From an uncultured Ruminiclostridium sp. (GTDB lineage Bacteria > Bacillota > Clostridia > Oscillospirales > Ruminococcaceae), in the NCBI GenBank assembly GCA_949878745.1, contig CATLBH010000008.1, positions 1 through 61,917 on the forward strand: a stretch of DNA of 61,917 nucleotides, read 5' to 3'. The notes under the pieces were generated by a model. It did not search any database. It was not told where the DNA came from and saw nothing but the letters and a program-made list of their open reading frames with translations. The position numbers and the translations under genes were made by a program. Position 1 is the first letter of the stretch; the number at the start of each line of letters is the position of its first letter. Shown here in pieces: positions 35,083 to 42,509 of the stretch.

Positions 35083-35111
35083 TTGACATTATTCCCCCAA
35101 AGGTTTAAAAT
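35083..35111 (+). promoter_or_regulatory. sigma-A promoter of the membrane protein-mnmA pair
   Basis: TTGACA, 17 bp, TAAAAT, 48 bp before the ATG at 35159. Confidence 0.8.
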
Positions 35112-35158
35112 TTGTCTATAGCACTTTTTATAAATTAAAACCTAATGGAAAACAAAAA

Positions 35159-35506
35159 ATGAAAAATTTACTCTCCCCACTAACAACCTCCGTCCTTACG
35201 GAAAAAATCTCCCACGAAACCGCCCAATTCCGCCCCGCCGATCTCCTTGTATCGTTTCTGTACTTCGCGGCGGTCTTGGCGCTGATCTACCTCGCCCTCA
35301 CTCTGGTAAGCAAATTGGGCAAAAAGGACCAAAACGCCGATTCCCCCTCCAACCCAATTGCCCCCGAAAAAAACGGCGAAACAGATAAGTTAAATTCTCC
35401 CGAGAAAAAAGGGGAAACAGACAAATTAAATACCCCAGAAAAAAGCGGGGAAACAAACAACTCAAATGCCCCCAAAAAAGAAAAAGGAGGCTCCGACGGT
35501 GAGTAA
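35159..35506 (+). CDS. small single-span membrane protein with tandem repeats
   Basis: Not recognised. 115 residues: a short N-terminal region, one membrane helix at about 30-51 (LLVSFLYFAAVLALIYLALTLV), then a Lys/Glu/Asn-rich tail with three 12-13-residue repeats of the type PEKxGETDKLNx and a decayed fourth. The last codons overlap the mnmA start by 8 nt, so mnmA translation is probably coupled to it. The tail may be on either side of the membrane. The repeat number could vary between strains. Confidence 0.7.
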   Translation: MKNLLSPLTTSVLTEKISHETAQFRPADLLVSFLYFAAVLALIYLALTLVSKLGKKDQNADSPSNPIAPEKNGETDKLNSPEKKGETDKLNTPEKSGETNNSNAPKKEKGGSDGE

Positions 35507-36584
35507 TAAAAACAACAGAGTTCTCCTCGCCATGAGCGGAGGGGTGGACAGCTCCGCCGCCGCTCTTCTTCTGAAAAAACGCGGATTCGAGGTAATAGGG
35601 GGTACAATGCTTCTTCTCTATGGAGAAACGGCCTTAAACGGCGTTAAAGACGCGAAGGCGGCCGCCCACAGATTAGGCATACCCCATTATACCTTCGATT
35701 TCAGGGAGAGGTTCGCGAAGGAGGTTATCCGGCGGTTTAACGACGGATATTTAAGCGGACTTACGCCAAATCCCTGTGTTGACTGTAACCGTTTTCTGAA
35801 ATTTTCGGCGATGATTGAGGAAGCGGATAAGCTGGACTGTTTTTATTTGGCCACGGGGCATTACGCCAGGGTGGAATATGACGGGGAAAATAAAACATAT
35901 CTGCTGAAAAAAGCGGTTTGCGGCGACGGGATCAATCCTAAGGATCAGTCCTACGTTTTGTACAATCTTACTCAAAAGCAGCTGGAAAGAGTGATTTTTC
36001 CCCTTGGGGATATTACCAAAGAGGAAGTCAGGCGGCTGGCGGAGGAAAGCGGACTTCCCAACAGCGGAAAATCCGACAGTCAGGATATCTGTTTTGTTCC
36101 CGACGGGGATTACGCGGGATTTATCGAAAAATACACGGGAATAAAGCCGCGGAAGGGCAAAGTTAAGGACAAAGACGGAAATATCCTCGGAGAACACGGG
36201 GGAATGATTTCCTACACCGTGGGGCAGAGAAAGGGGCTTGGGATAGCATTTGGCAAGCCTATATATGTTATTGAAAAAAACGCGGCGGACAACACAGTTA
36301 CGGTGGGAGAAAACGCCGAACTGTTTTCGCGGGGGCTGATCGCTTCCGACGTGAACCGAACGGCGGGAGATGTCGGGGAAAAGGAAATACGCTGCTTCGC
36401 CAAAACCAGATACGGACAGAAGGATACTCCGTGCAAAGTGACGCCCTTGTCCGATAATACCGTCCGTGTGATGTTTGAACAGCCCCAGAGGGCGATCGCC
36501 AAAGGGCAGCGGGTGGTTTTTTACGAGGGCGACACCGTCCTCGGGGGCGGGGTTATCACCGACGTATTAAGAGAGCAAGTGTAA
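35499..36584 (+). CDS. mnmA: tRNA-specific 2-thiouridylase MnmA
   Basis: It thiolates U34 of tRNA-Lys, -Glu and -Gln using sulfur relayed from a cysteine desulfurase. PP-loop AMSGGVDSS (11-19), nucleophile Cys93 in NPCVDCN, second catalytic Cys198 in DSQDICFVP, and GQRKGLGI in the C-terminal half. I choose the GTG at 35499 because AAAGGAGG lies 8 nt upstream and the protein then begins at the usual distance from the PP-loop. It gives 361 residues. The stop TAA is immediately followed by a family A repeat. Confidence 0.95.
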   Translation: MSNKNNRVLLAMSGGVDSSAAALLLKKRGFEVIGGTMLLLYGETALNGVKDAKAAAHRLGIPHYTFDFRERFAKEVIRRFNDGYLSGLTPNPCVDCNRFLKFSAMIEEADKLDCFYLATGHYARVEYDGENKTYLLKKAVCGDGINPKDQSYVLYNLTQKQLERVIFPLGDITKEEVRRLAEESGLPNSGKSDSQDICFVPDGDYAGFIEKYTGIKPRKGKVKDKDGNILGEHGGMISYTVGQRKGLGIAFGKPIYVIEKNAADNTVTVGENAELFSRGLIASDVNRTAGDVGEKEIRCFAKTRYGQKDTPCKVTPLSDNTVRVMFEQPQRAIAKGQRVVFYEGDTVLGGGVITDVLREQV

Positions 36585-36635
36585 TACTAATCTTTGGTCA
36601 ACATTTTTTGTCTATAATCTGACCAAAGATTAGTA
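36585..36635. repeat. family A single-hairpin element, copy A3
   Basis: Only the second hairpin of subfamily a (CTAATCTTTGGTCA ... TGACCAAAGATTAG). The left TAA duplication (36582-36584) is the mnmA stop codon; the right one is 36636-36638. Confidence 0.8.
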
Positions 36636-36638
36636 TAA

Positions 36639-36744
36639 GAAACTGTTCCGATAGGAACGATGTGCGGATTTTCGAGCGAATTTTGTCGCTGACAAGGCAA
36701 AATTTACCGAAAAGACGCGTGCAATATTCTATGAATACACGCTC
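36639..36744 (+). repeat. family B element, copy B2 (truncated)
   Basis: Left end GAAACTGTTCCGATAGGAAC and the interior GTGCGGATTTTCGAGC match B3 and B4. The right end is not found; the sequence decays before A4. Confidence 0.65.
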
Positions 36745-36747
36745 TAA

Positions 36748-36839
36748 TACCAATCCCTTTTTAAGCTGACGAAATACACACAGTTGAAAAAGAGATTGCA
36801 CCCAAAGCACTAATCCAACAGTTTTAAAAGGAATTAGTA
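36748..36839 (+). repeat. family A element, copy A4
   Basis: Subfamily d. Stems CCAATCCC.../GAGATTG and CTAATCC.../GGAATTAG, linker CACCCAAAGCAC. TAA is duplicated at 36745-36747 and 36840-36842. Confidence 0.85.
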
Positions 36840-36872
36840 TAAGATACAATATTGCGTTGAAAGGATAATACA

Positions 36873-37814
36873 ATGTCAGCTCGAAAAAGTAAAAAGAAAA
36901 ACAACAGCTCCACCGCTTATCTGGGGTTTTTATCGGTGCTCGCGGTGGGGATAGTGATATTGCTTGTTTTGATGGCGGCGATAGGCTCCTGTAGGGGTTC
37001 CGATTCGGAGGGGGAGGAAAACATTGGAACCCCCTCGGGCGGAGTTACTAAAGAGCCCGAAAGCGTTACCGTATCCGAATCGACGGCTGGCACCGATTCG
37101 GGCGCGGGAATAAGCGGGAACATATTGGGCTTCGGCACTCCGCCGAATTTTTCCGTACCGGAAGAGACAGCTCCGGTAAACGCGGAGGTTAAAATCCCTT
37201 ATAACGCCGAAGAGGACTGGGCCTTATACGTTATCGGAAACGACAACCCGCTTCCCGACGATTTCACCGTGGAAACAAAGGCGGTGTCGGGAGAACGGAC
37301 TCTCGACTCCCGCTGCGCGGATTACGCCATAAAGATGCTTAACGACGCGGCGGCTCAGGGGGTGGGGCTGTTCGTCACCTCCTCTTACCGAAGCGCGGAG
37401 AAACAGGCTCAGAATCTGGAAAGTTATATAAACACGCTGATAAGTCAGGGATATTCACAAGAGGAAGCCAAAATTCAGGCGGAAAAGGAGATCGCCCTCC
37501 CCGGGCACAGCGAACACAACGCCGGGCTTGCCCTTGATATAGTTTCAAGCGACTACTGGAGCACTCACAGCGATCTGGACGAAAGCTTTGAAAAGCTTCC
37601 GCAGTTTGACTGGCTTATTGACAATTGCTGGAAATACGGATTTATTCTCAGCTATCCCAAAGGTAAGGAAGAAATTACGGGATTTATATACGAGCCCTGG
37701 CATTACAGGTTTGTGGGGCTTAAACACGCGGAGAAAATTCATAAGGTTTATGAGGAAACGGGGGAATTTCTGACGGTTAATGAGTATATTGAAAGGTTTA
37801 TCGATATGGGATAG
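36873..37814 (+). CDS. VanY-type D-Ala-D-Ala carboxypeptidase
   Basis: 313 residues. An N-terminal membrane helix (about 17-38, followed by Cys40, not a clear lipobox), a low-complexity Ser/Glu/Gly linker to about 100, and a peptidase M15B domain from 115: SSYRSAEKQ, PGHSEHNAGLALDI with zinc ligands His215 and Asp222, and EPWHYRFVG with catalytic Glu274 and zinc ligand His277. It trims the terminal D-Ala of peptidoglycan stems outside the cell. AAAGGA lies 9 nt before the ATG. There is no van regulatory or ligase gene nearby, so a housekeeping role is more likely than glycopeptide resistance. Confidence 0.9.
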   Translation: MSARKSKKKNNSSTAYLGFLSVLAVGIVILLVLMAAIGSCRGSDSEGEENIGTPSGGVTKEPESVTVSESTAGTDSGAGISGNILGFGTPPNFSVPEETAPVNAEVKIPYNAEEDWALYVIGNDNPLPDDFTVETKAVSGERTLDSRCADYAIKMLNDAAAQGVGLFVTSSYRSAEKQAQNLESYINTLISQGYSQEEAKIQAEKEIALPGHSEHNAGLALDIVSSDYWSTHSDLDESFEKLPQFDWLIDNCWKYGFILSYPKGKEEITGFIYEPWHYRFVGLKHAEKIHKVYEETGEFLTVNEYIERFIDMG

Positions 37815-37905
37815 AGCAAATTTGCGCAAAGGGAAATTTGTTATACCGATTGAAAATCATTCCATTTCTATAGCAGGATTTTCAGTTTATACCAATTCTT
37901 TTTTA

Positions 37906-38017
37906 TACTAATCTTTAATCGTATTGTAGACGAAGTCGGAAATATGATTAAAGATTACACCCGAAACACTAATCTTTGGTCAACATTTTTTGTCTGTAAT
38001 CTGACCAAAGATTAGTA
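37906..38017 (+). repeat. family A element, copy A2
   Basis: Subfamily a, differing from A1 (3141) at only a few positions. TTA is duplicated at 37903-37905 and 38018-38020. Just before it (37836-37900) is a decayed part of a subfamily c second hairpin. Confidence 0.85.
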
Positions 38018-38031
38018 TTAGTATTAAACAA

Positions 38032-38191
38032 GAAACTGTTCCAATAGGAATGGTGTGCGGATTTTCGAGGATATTTTGTTGATGACAAGGCAAAAATCCG
38101 CAGGCGGGCTGTCGCCCGTCAAGGATTTTTAACGCAGTCAGCAGCAAAATATGCCGAAAAGACGTGCGCCAATTCCTATTGGAACAGTTTC
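38032..38191 (+). repeat. family B element, copy B3 (160 bp)
   Basis: Ends GAAACTGTTCCAATAGGAAT and ATTCCTATTGGAACAGTTTC are a perfect 20-bp inverted repeat. CAA precedes and TAA follows. The interior holds GCGGATTTTCGAGG and the CAGGCGGGC/GCCCGTC stem also found in family C. Its right edge abuts C2. Confidence 0.85.
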
Positions 38192-38194
38192 TAA

Positions 38195-38355
38195 GGAACC
38201 GCTGATTAAATCGGTGTGTGTATATTGCGCGGCAGATTTTTCGTCAGATTGTACAAATTCGACGCAGGCGGGCTAGCGCCCGTCAAGGAGAAGTTGTGCA
38301 ATCTGACGGAAAATATGCAAGCAAGATGCGCGCATCCGATTTAATCAGTGGTTCC
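38195..38355 (+). repeat. family C element, copy C2 (161 bp)
   Basis: Same length as C1 and nearly identical. CTAA is duplicated at 38191-38194 and 38356-38359. Confidence 0.9.
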
Positions 38356-38363
38356 CTAATATT

Positions 38364-38407
38364 AAAGACCGCGTTCTCGCCTGTACGGCGGGAACGCGGT
38401 CTTTTTA
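38364..38407 (-). terminator. terminator of the DUF1540 gene
   Basis: AAAGACCGCGTTC pairs with GAACGCGGTCTTT. The T-run is better on the plus strand (CTTTTTAT); on the minus strand it reads TTTAATATT. Confidence 0.65.
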
Positions 38408-38420
38408 TCGGGATTTAAGC

Positions 38421-38600
38421 TTAGCAGCAGCCCTTTTTCAGCTCGAAGGACTGACAGTCGGTGCAGGGAATGACGGTAGGATCGGTTTCGTGAGTACCTA
38501 CCTTGATTTTTTCCAGGCTGCAGTAATTATCACAGCAGCAGTGATGCTTACAGTTGTTTATGGTACATTCGATAGAACGATTTGCGAATTCTGTTCCCAT
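38421..38600 (-). CDS. DUF1540-type cysteine-rich small protein
   Basis: 59 residues with ten cysteines: IECTINNCKHHCCCDNYC, then a turn and VIPCTDCQSFELKKGCC. This CxxxxxC...CCC...C...CxxC layout fits DUF1540, a probable metal-binding family of unknown function common in Clostridia. The start at 38600 has GGAAAGGTGG 8 nt upstream; a longer frame to 38690 has no ribosome site. Confidence 0.8.
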   Translation of the reverse strand: MGTEFANRSIECTINNCKHHCCCDNYCSLEKIKVGTHETDPTVIPCTDCQSFELKKGCC

Positions 38601-38973
38601 TTTATTTTCCACCTTTCCTCTTGATCGGCGATCAAGGCTTTTTTCGAACCTCGCCGCGGGTGATTGACCCGTTTTATCAAGCTTGTTCAAGTTGAATTTT
38701 TTATACAGCTTTTAAACAGTTTGTAATAAATACACAAACTGCATAAACCTTTTGCCGCGGGAAAAACAGCTTTCGATTTGTTTAGTGTATTACCGATTAA
38801 ATCAATTGCCGTTTTTCTTAAGGCTGATATTATTTTTACGCGTTTTAGCGGGAGTATTCGAGTAATTTTTTGGATAAAATGCTTTATCGGATAAAGCGGG
38901 AGGATTTTACGGTAAATTTTGTCGGGAATTCGGCGGGAAAATCGGGGGAAATTTATAGTAAACGGTAAATTTA

Positions 38974-39306
38974 GAAACTGTTCCAATAGTAATGGTGTGC
39001 GGATTTTCGAGCATATTTTGTTGATGACAAGGCAAAAATCCGCAGGCGGGCAGCTTACGCGATAAGCCCCTCAAGGATTTTTAACACACGATGTGTTATA
39101 CCAATCCCTTTTTAAACTGTGTGTATTTCGTCAGTTAAAAAGGGATTGCTCCCGAAACACTAATCCAACAGTTTAAAGAGGGATTAGTATTAGTCATTTG
39201 CCCAAAGTCGGCGCATCCTTGCGCCGACTTTGGGCAAATGACAAAACGCAAGCCGGCGGTAAAATATGCCGAAAAGACGTGCGCCTATTCCTATTGGAAC
39301 AGTTTC
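38974..39306 (+). repeat. family B element, copy B4, with A9 inside
   Basis: Ends GAAACTGTTCCAATAG and CTATTGGAACAGTTTC. TTA is duplicated at 38971-38973 and 39307-39309. Family A copy A9 is nested within it, followed by a 50-bp perfect-looking palindrome (39193-39242). Confidence 0.85.
39099..39189 (+). repeat. family A element, copy A9
   Basis: Subfamily d with linker CTCCCGAAACAC. TTA is duplicated at 39096-39098 and 39190-39192. It is inserted in B4 at the same point as A13 in B5. Confidence 0.85.
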
Positions 39307-39342
39307 TTATTTGACGTTTACTATAAAATGTTTACGGCGGGT

Positions 39343-39990
39343 TCAGATAATGTTTATGATCTCTTTCATACCTTTTACGGTATAATCGGCGCCGTGAGCG
39401 TTAAGCTCCGCTTCCGTACCGAAGCCGAAAAGGACTCCAACGGAAGCGATACCCGCCTTTTTTGCGCCGTCTATATCATAAAATGTGTCGCCGACCATAA
39501 TTGTTTTCGCCCTGTCATCGGCGCTTATTCCAAGCTTCGATATGACATATTCTATTACCTCGTATTTACCCGTTCGTCCCTTCGGGTCCAATTCGGCGCC
39601 GCCTATAAAGTCAAAATATCGGGAAATGTTAAAATATTCCAGAATCATTTTGGCGTATTTTTCGGGCTTACAGGTAGCCAGAGCCACCGTTTTTCCTTGT
39701 TCCTTCAGATATTTTAAAAGCTCCTCCGTGTCCTTGGCAAGGGTACATTCCTTCCAGCCCGTTACGGAATATCTTTCGCGGTATTTTTTTACGGCTGTCT
39801 CCGCTTGGAGATCGTCGAATTTCGCGAACTCCTTGAATTGTTCAAATAAAGGAGGGCCGATAAAACAGGAAAGCTCGGTATTAGATATATGTATTCCGAA
39901 GCTTTTCAGGGCGTAGCTTACGCAGTTTGTAACGCCCTCGAAGGAATCTGTTACGGTGCCGTCCAGATCGAATAATATGTAATCGTACAT
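39343..39990 (-). CDS. HAD-superfamily phosphatase (phosphoglycolate phosphatase-like)
   Basis: 215 residues. Motif I FDLDGTVTDS near the N-terminus, a helical cap (about 18-80), motif II in VALATCKPEKYA, and motif IV GDTFYDIDGAKKAG. This is the HAD-IA subgroup (Gph/PgmB-like). The substrate is unknown. AAAAAGGAAATAAA precedes the ATG. The upstream gene stops 1 bp before this start, so translation is coupled. Confidence 0.85.
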   Translation of the reverse strand: MYDYILFDLDGTVTDSFEGVTNCVSYALKSFGIHISNTELSCFIGPPLFEQFKEFAKFDDLQAETAVKKYRERYSVTGWKECTLAKDTEELLKYLKEQGKTVALATCKPEKYAKMILEYFNISRYFDFIGGAELDPKGRTGKYEVIEYVISKLGISADDRAKTIMVGDTFYDIDGAKKAGIASVGVLFGFGTEAELNAHGADYTVKGMKEIINII

Positions 39991-39991
39991 T

Positions 39992-40501
39992 TTATTTCCT
40001 TTTTGTTCCGTTCTTCCTTTTAGTTTTATCCTCTTCCTTCAATTCGTATTCGCCGCCGAGAACGGAGGGAGAGGCTTCGTATTTCTTTTCGCGGGCGGCG
40101 GTAAGGAATCGGTTGATCTTTCCGTAATTGGCTATTACGGTTATCGCCAGGGTTAAAAAAGTTATAAAAATTACGGGCATATACAAAACGGAGGGGTTTT
40201 CGGCGTTTATTCCGTGATAGATGCCCCTGAAAGTACCATAAATAAAAAGGGAGCCTATAAGACCGGCGGTGTGAAAGCACAGGGCGGTTTTATACAGATT
40301 CAGCATAAGGATAAGGGTTCCCGCAAAGTAGCATACCGAAGAGTTTATTATCCATACCTTCAATATGTAATGATTCGCGATTTCCTCCGCCACGATGTCG
40401 CCCGACATTAAGGCGAGGGGAGTTAAAATTCCGAATACTATTCCCCAGATGGCTGTCATAATAATTTCAAGAGCCTTTAAAATATTTATGGCAATTTTCA
40501 T
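39992..40501 (-). CDS. unknown four-span membrane protein
   Basis: Not recognised. 169 residues with four predicted membrane helices (about 8-30, 48-68, 75-95, 107-128) and a charged C-terminal tail rich in Lys and Glu. The start at 40501 has AAAGGCGG 8 nt upstream. A promoter TTGCCT, 17 bp, TATCAT lies at 40537-40565. It is paired with the HAD phosphatase gene. Confidence 0.7.
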   Translation of the reverse strand: MKIAINILKALEIIMTAIWGIVFGILTPLALMSGDIVAEEIANHYILKVWIINSSVCYFAGTLILMLNLYKTALCFHTAGLIGSLFIYGTFRGIYHGINAENPSVLYMPVIFITFLTLAITVIANYGKINRFLTAAREKKYEASPSVLGGEYELKEEDKTKRKNGTKRK

Positions 40502-40673
40502 TTTTTTATCCGCCTTTCTAAGAGCTTGTATGATAAATGATAGCATAATTTTGTAAAAAAGGCAATATAAAATTTTAAAAACTTCCTATTATAAAAGAAA
40601 AAACTTTTGCAGATATTAGTGATGTTCTTGAAAAAATCGTAATCAATTCTGCAAAAGGAAGGTTAAATTATAT

Positions 40674-41918
40674 ATGAAAATTATGAAAAATCTTTTATCC
40701 GTGATATATTTTTGTCTGGTGTCGCTGACGGTAGTATTATTCATGCAGGTAGCCTTCTATACCGCGGTTATTCCCGACAATTTTTACCGTGAAAAAACTG
40801 ATCTGGAGAGCTTTGCTCTCGGAGCTTATCCGAACGTAAGGGTCATAAACTCGGGCGAGGAAGCGATAGCGGCTTCGGCGGGGAAAAAAGTCGTTTACGA
40901 TATGACCGTAATGCTTTACGGCATTATTCCCATAAAGGACGTGACGGTAAGGCAGACGGACACTCCGCTTTTAACGCCTTCGGGAGAGGCATTCGGTTTA
41001 AAAATGCTCACCGACGGAGTTATGGTAACCGAATACGGCGGAGTGGAGGGAATCAACGGCTTTCGTTCCCCAGCCAAGGAGGGCGGAATTATGACGGGCG
41101 ACATAATAGTATCGGTCAACGGCATAAAGACGGATACGGCCGTTGAGCTGAGCGACGCGGTACAGCTTGGCGGCGAAAGGACGGAGGTCACGGTAATCAG
41201 GGAAGGGAAAAGGCTTATACTTGAGCTTAAGCCGGAAAAGTCGAAGGAGGACGGTATATATAAGCTCGGCATATGGACCCGCGACAGCTGTGCGGGGATA
41301 GGCACGCTTACCTATTACGACAAACGGAACATGACCTACGGGGGACTCGGACACTCGGTGTGCGACGCGGATACGGGGGCGCTTCTGCCTTTATCTCGCG
41401 GAGAGACGGTGCCGGTTTGCATAAACAATGTGGTGAAGGGGGTAAACGGACGACCCGGAGAGCTTTGCGGCAGCTTTATGTCCGCCTCCGCCAGCGGGGA
41501 CATTCTTATTAACACCGACTGCGGCGTGTTCGGTCACGCGAATTCCGTTCCGAATTCGGAAAAAATTCCCATGGCCTTTAAACAGGAAATAGAGCTGGGC
41601 AACGCCGTCATTCTTACCACTGTAAACGGAATGACCCCAGAATGCTTCGGGATAGTTATAGAAAAGGTGGATTATAACAGCGACACTTCGGTAAAGAATA
41701 TGGTTATACGGATAGACGACGACAGACTGCTCCAAAAAACCGGTGGAATCGTTCAGGGTATGAGCGGAAGTCCCATAATTCAGAATGGCAAACTGGTGGG
41801 GGCGGTGACTCACGTTTTTGTCAATGACATTTCTCGCGGTTATGCGGTATTTGCTGAGAATATGTACGAAATTTCGGTCGGATTAGGCACGGCGGAAAGC
41901 GGCGGTCAGGCTGCGTAA
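40674..41918 (+). CDS. spoIVB: SpoIVB peptidase (S55), sporulation signalling protease
   Basis: Secreted from the forespore, SpoIVB cleaves SpoIVFA so that SpoIVFB activates sigma-K in the mother cell. 414 residues: N-terminal membrane anchor 8-31, PDZ domain about 115-185 (GGIMTGDIIVSVNGIK), and the S55 serine protease with GLGHSVCD (His227), RIDDD (Asp349 region) and GMSGSPI (Ser364), then THVFVNDISRGYAVF. AAGGAAGG precedes the ATG. It lies directly before spo0A, as in Bacillus and Clostridium. I could not identify a sigma-G promoter. Confidence 0.95.
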   Translation: MKIMKNLLSVIYFCLVSLTVVLFMQVAFYTAVIPDNFYREKTDLESFALGAYPNVRVINSGEEAIAASAGKKVVYDMTVMLYGIIPIKDVTVRQTDTPLLTPSGEAFGLKMLTDGVMVTEYGGVEGINGFRSPAKEGGIMTGDIIVSVNGIKTDTAVELSDAVQLGGERTEVTVIREGKRLILELKPEKSKEDGIYKLGIWTRDSCAGIGTLTYYDKRNMTYGGLGHSVCDADTGALLPLSRGETVPVCINNVVKGVNGRPGELCGSFMSASASGDILINTDCGVFGHANSVPNSEKIPMAFKQEIELGNAVILTTVNGMTPECFGIVIEKVDYNSDTSVKNMVIRIDDDRLLQKTGGIVQGMSGSPIIQNGKLVGAVTHVFVNDISRGYAVFAENMYEISVGLGTAESGGQAA

Positions 41919-42011
41919 AAAATATAATTTTCGATTAGATATCTTATAACCGAAGCAAAAACGGCAAAAAATTCAAACAAATTTTTTTCATTGAAATAAA
42001 AATCCAATACG

Positions 42012-42064
42012 CCGCTTTAAGAAAAAATCGCTTTTATTTTTCCTATAAACGCGGTTTTTTTTTG
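42012..42064 (+). terminator. terminator of spoIVB
   Basis: CCGCTTTA and TAAACGCGG pair with one bulge and are followed by nine Ts. Confidence 0.6.
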
Positions 42065-42122
42065 GATTTTTTTCAAATAAGATAAATTCAAAACTTTTTT
42101 TACTAATCTTAACGATATGACT

Positions 42123-42150
42123 TTGAATTTAACAAATAGTGTGGTATTAT
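42123..42150 (+). promoter_or_regulatory. sigma-A-type promoter upstream of spo0A
   Basis: TTGAAT, 16 bp, TATTAT. It lies 55 bp before a small ORF and 360 bp before the spo0A ATG. I saw no sure 0A box. Confidence 0.6.
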
Positions 42151-42204
42151 TTAGAAGGACAAGCGAGGGATACATATGCGCGCGGCCCGAAAAAGGAGGG
42201 ATAT

Positions 42205-42318
42205 GTGAAGCTTGGGCAGCGAAAATATCGTCGTCCCGGGAGAAAAACGAATCCCGTATTCACGGGAGACGGACGTTTGAAGCAATTTGCAAGGATTATA
42301 TCAAAACAACGGGTTTGA
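42205..42318 (+). CDS. possible small basic protein upstream of spo0A (37 aa)
   Basis: GTG at 42205 with AAAAGGAGG 5 nt upstream encodes MKLGQRKYRRPGRKTNPVFT and then GDGRLKQFARIISKQRV. Twelve of 37 residues are Lys or Arg. A clear promoter and ribosome site favour expression, but the length is small and a spo0A leader RNA with hairpins (TCCCGT/ACGGGA inside the ORF) is an alternative. No family recognised. Confidence 0.4.
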   Translation: MKLGQRKYRRPGRKTNPVFTGDGRLKQFARIISKQRV

Positions 42319-42509
42319 ATCAAAAGTAAAAGTGTGTTTTTTGTGAAAACGGGTGACAAATGTGTGAAAACGCGGCTGTTTTTTCCGCATTTGGAGCGGT
42401 TTTTTTGCAAAAAATATATCTTATGTTTTTCCGATTCAAAAAGACAAAGCAAAGACACAGCAAAGTCAGAGCATTTAAAATTGGTCGGCAGACTAAGGAA
42501 GGAAAAGAT

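Noticed and set aside
36873-37814. Vancomycin-resistance cluster
   Set aside because: Only a VanY-like peptidase is present, with no vanHAX-like genes or vanRS regulators; single VanY-like enzymes are common housekeeping proteins.
38687-38986. A 99-codon minus-strand ORF
   Set aside because: It starts inside a family B end, has no ribosome site and a composition typical of AT-rich non-coding DNA.
42117-42329. A 70-codon ORF from the ATG at 42117
   Set aside because: Its ATG lies upstream of and within the promoter region (42123-42150) without a ribosome site. The shorter GTG-initiated ORF in another frame is better supported.
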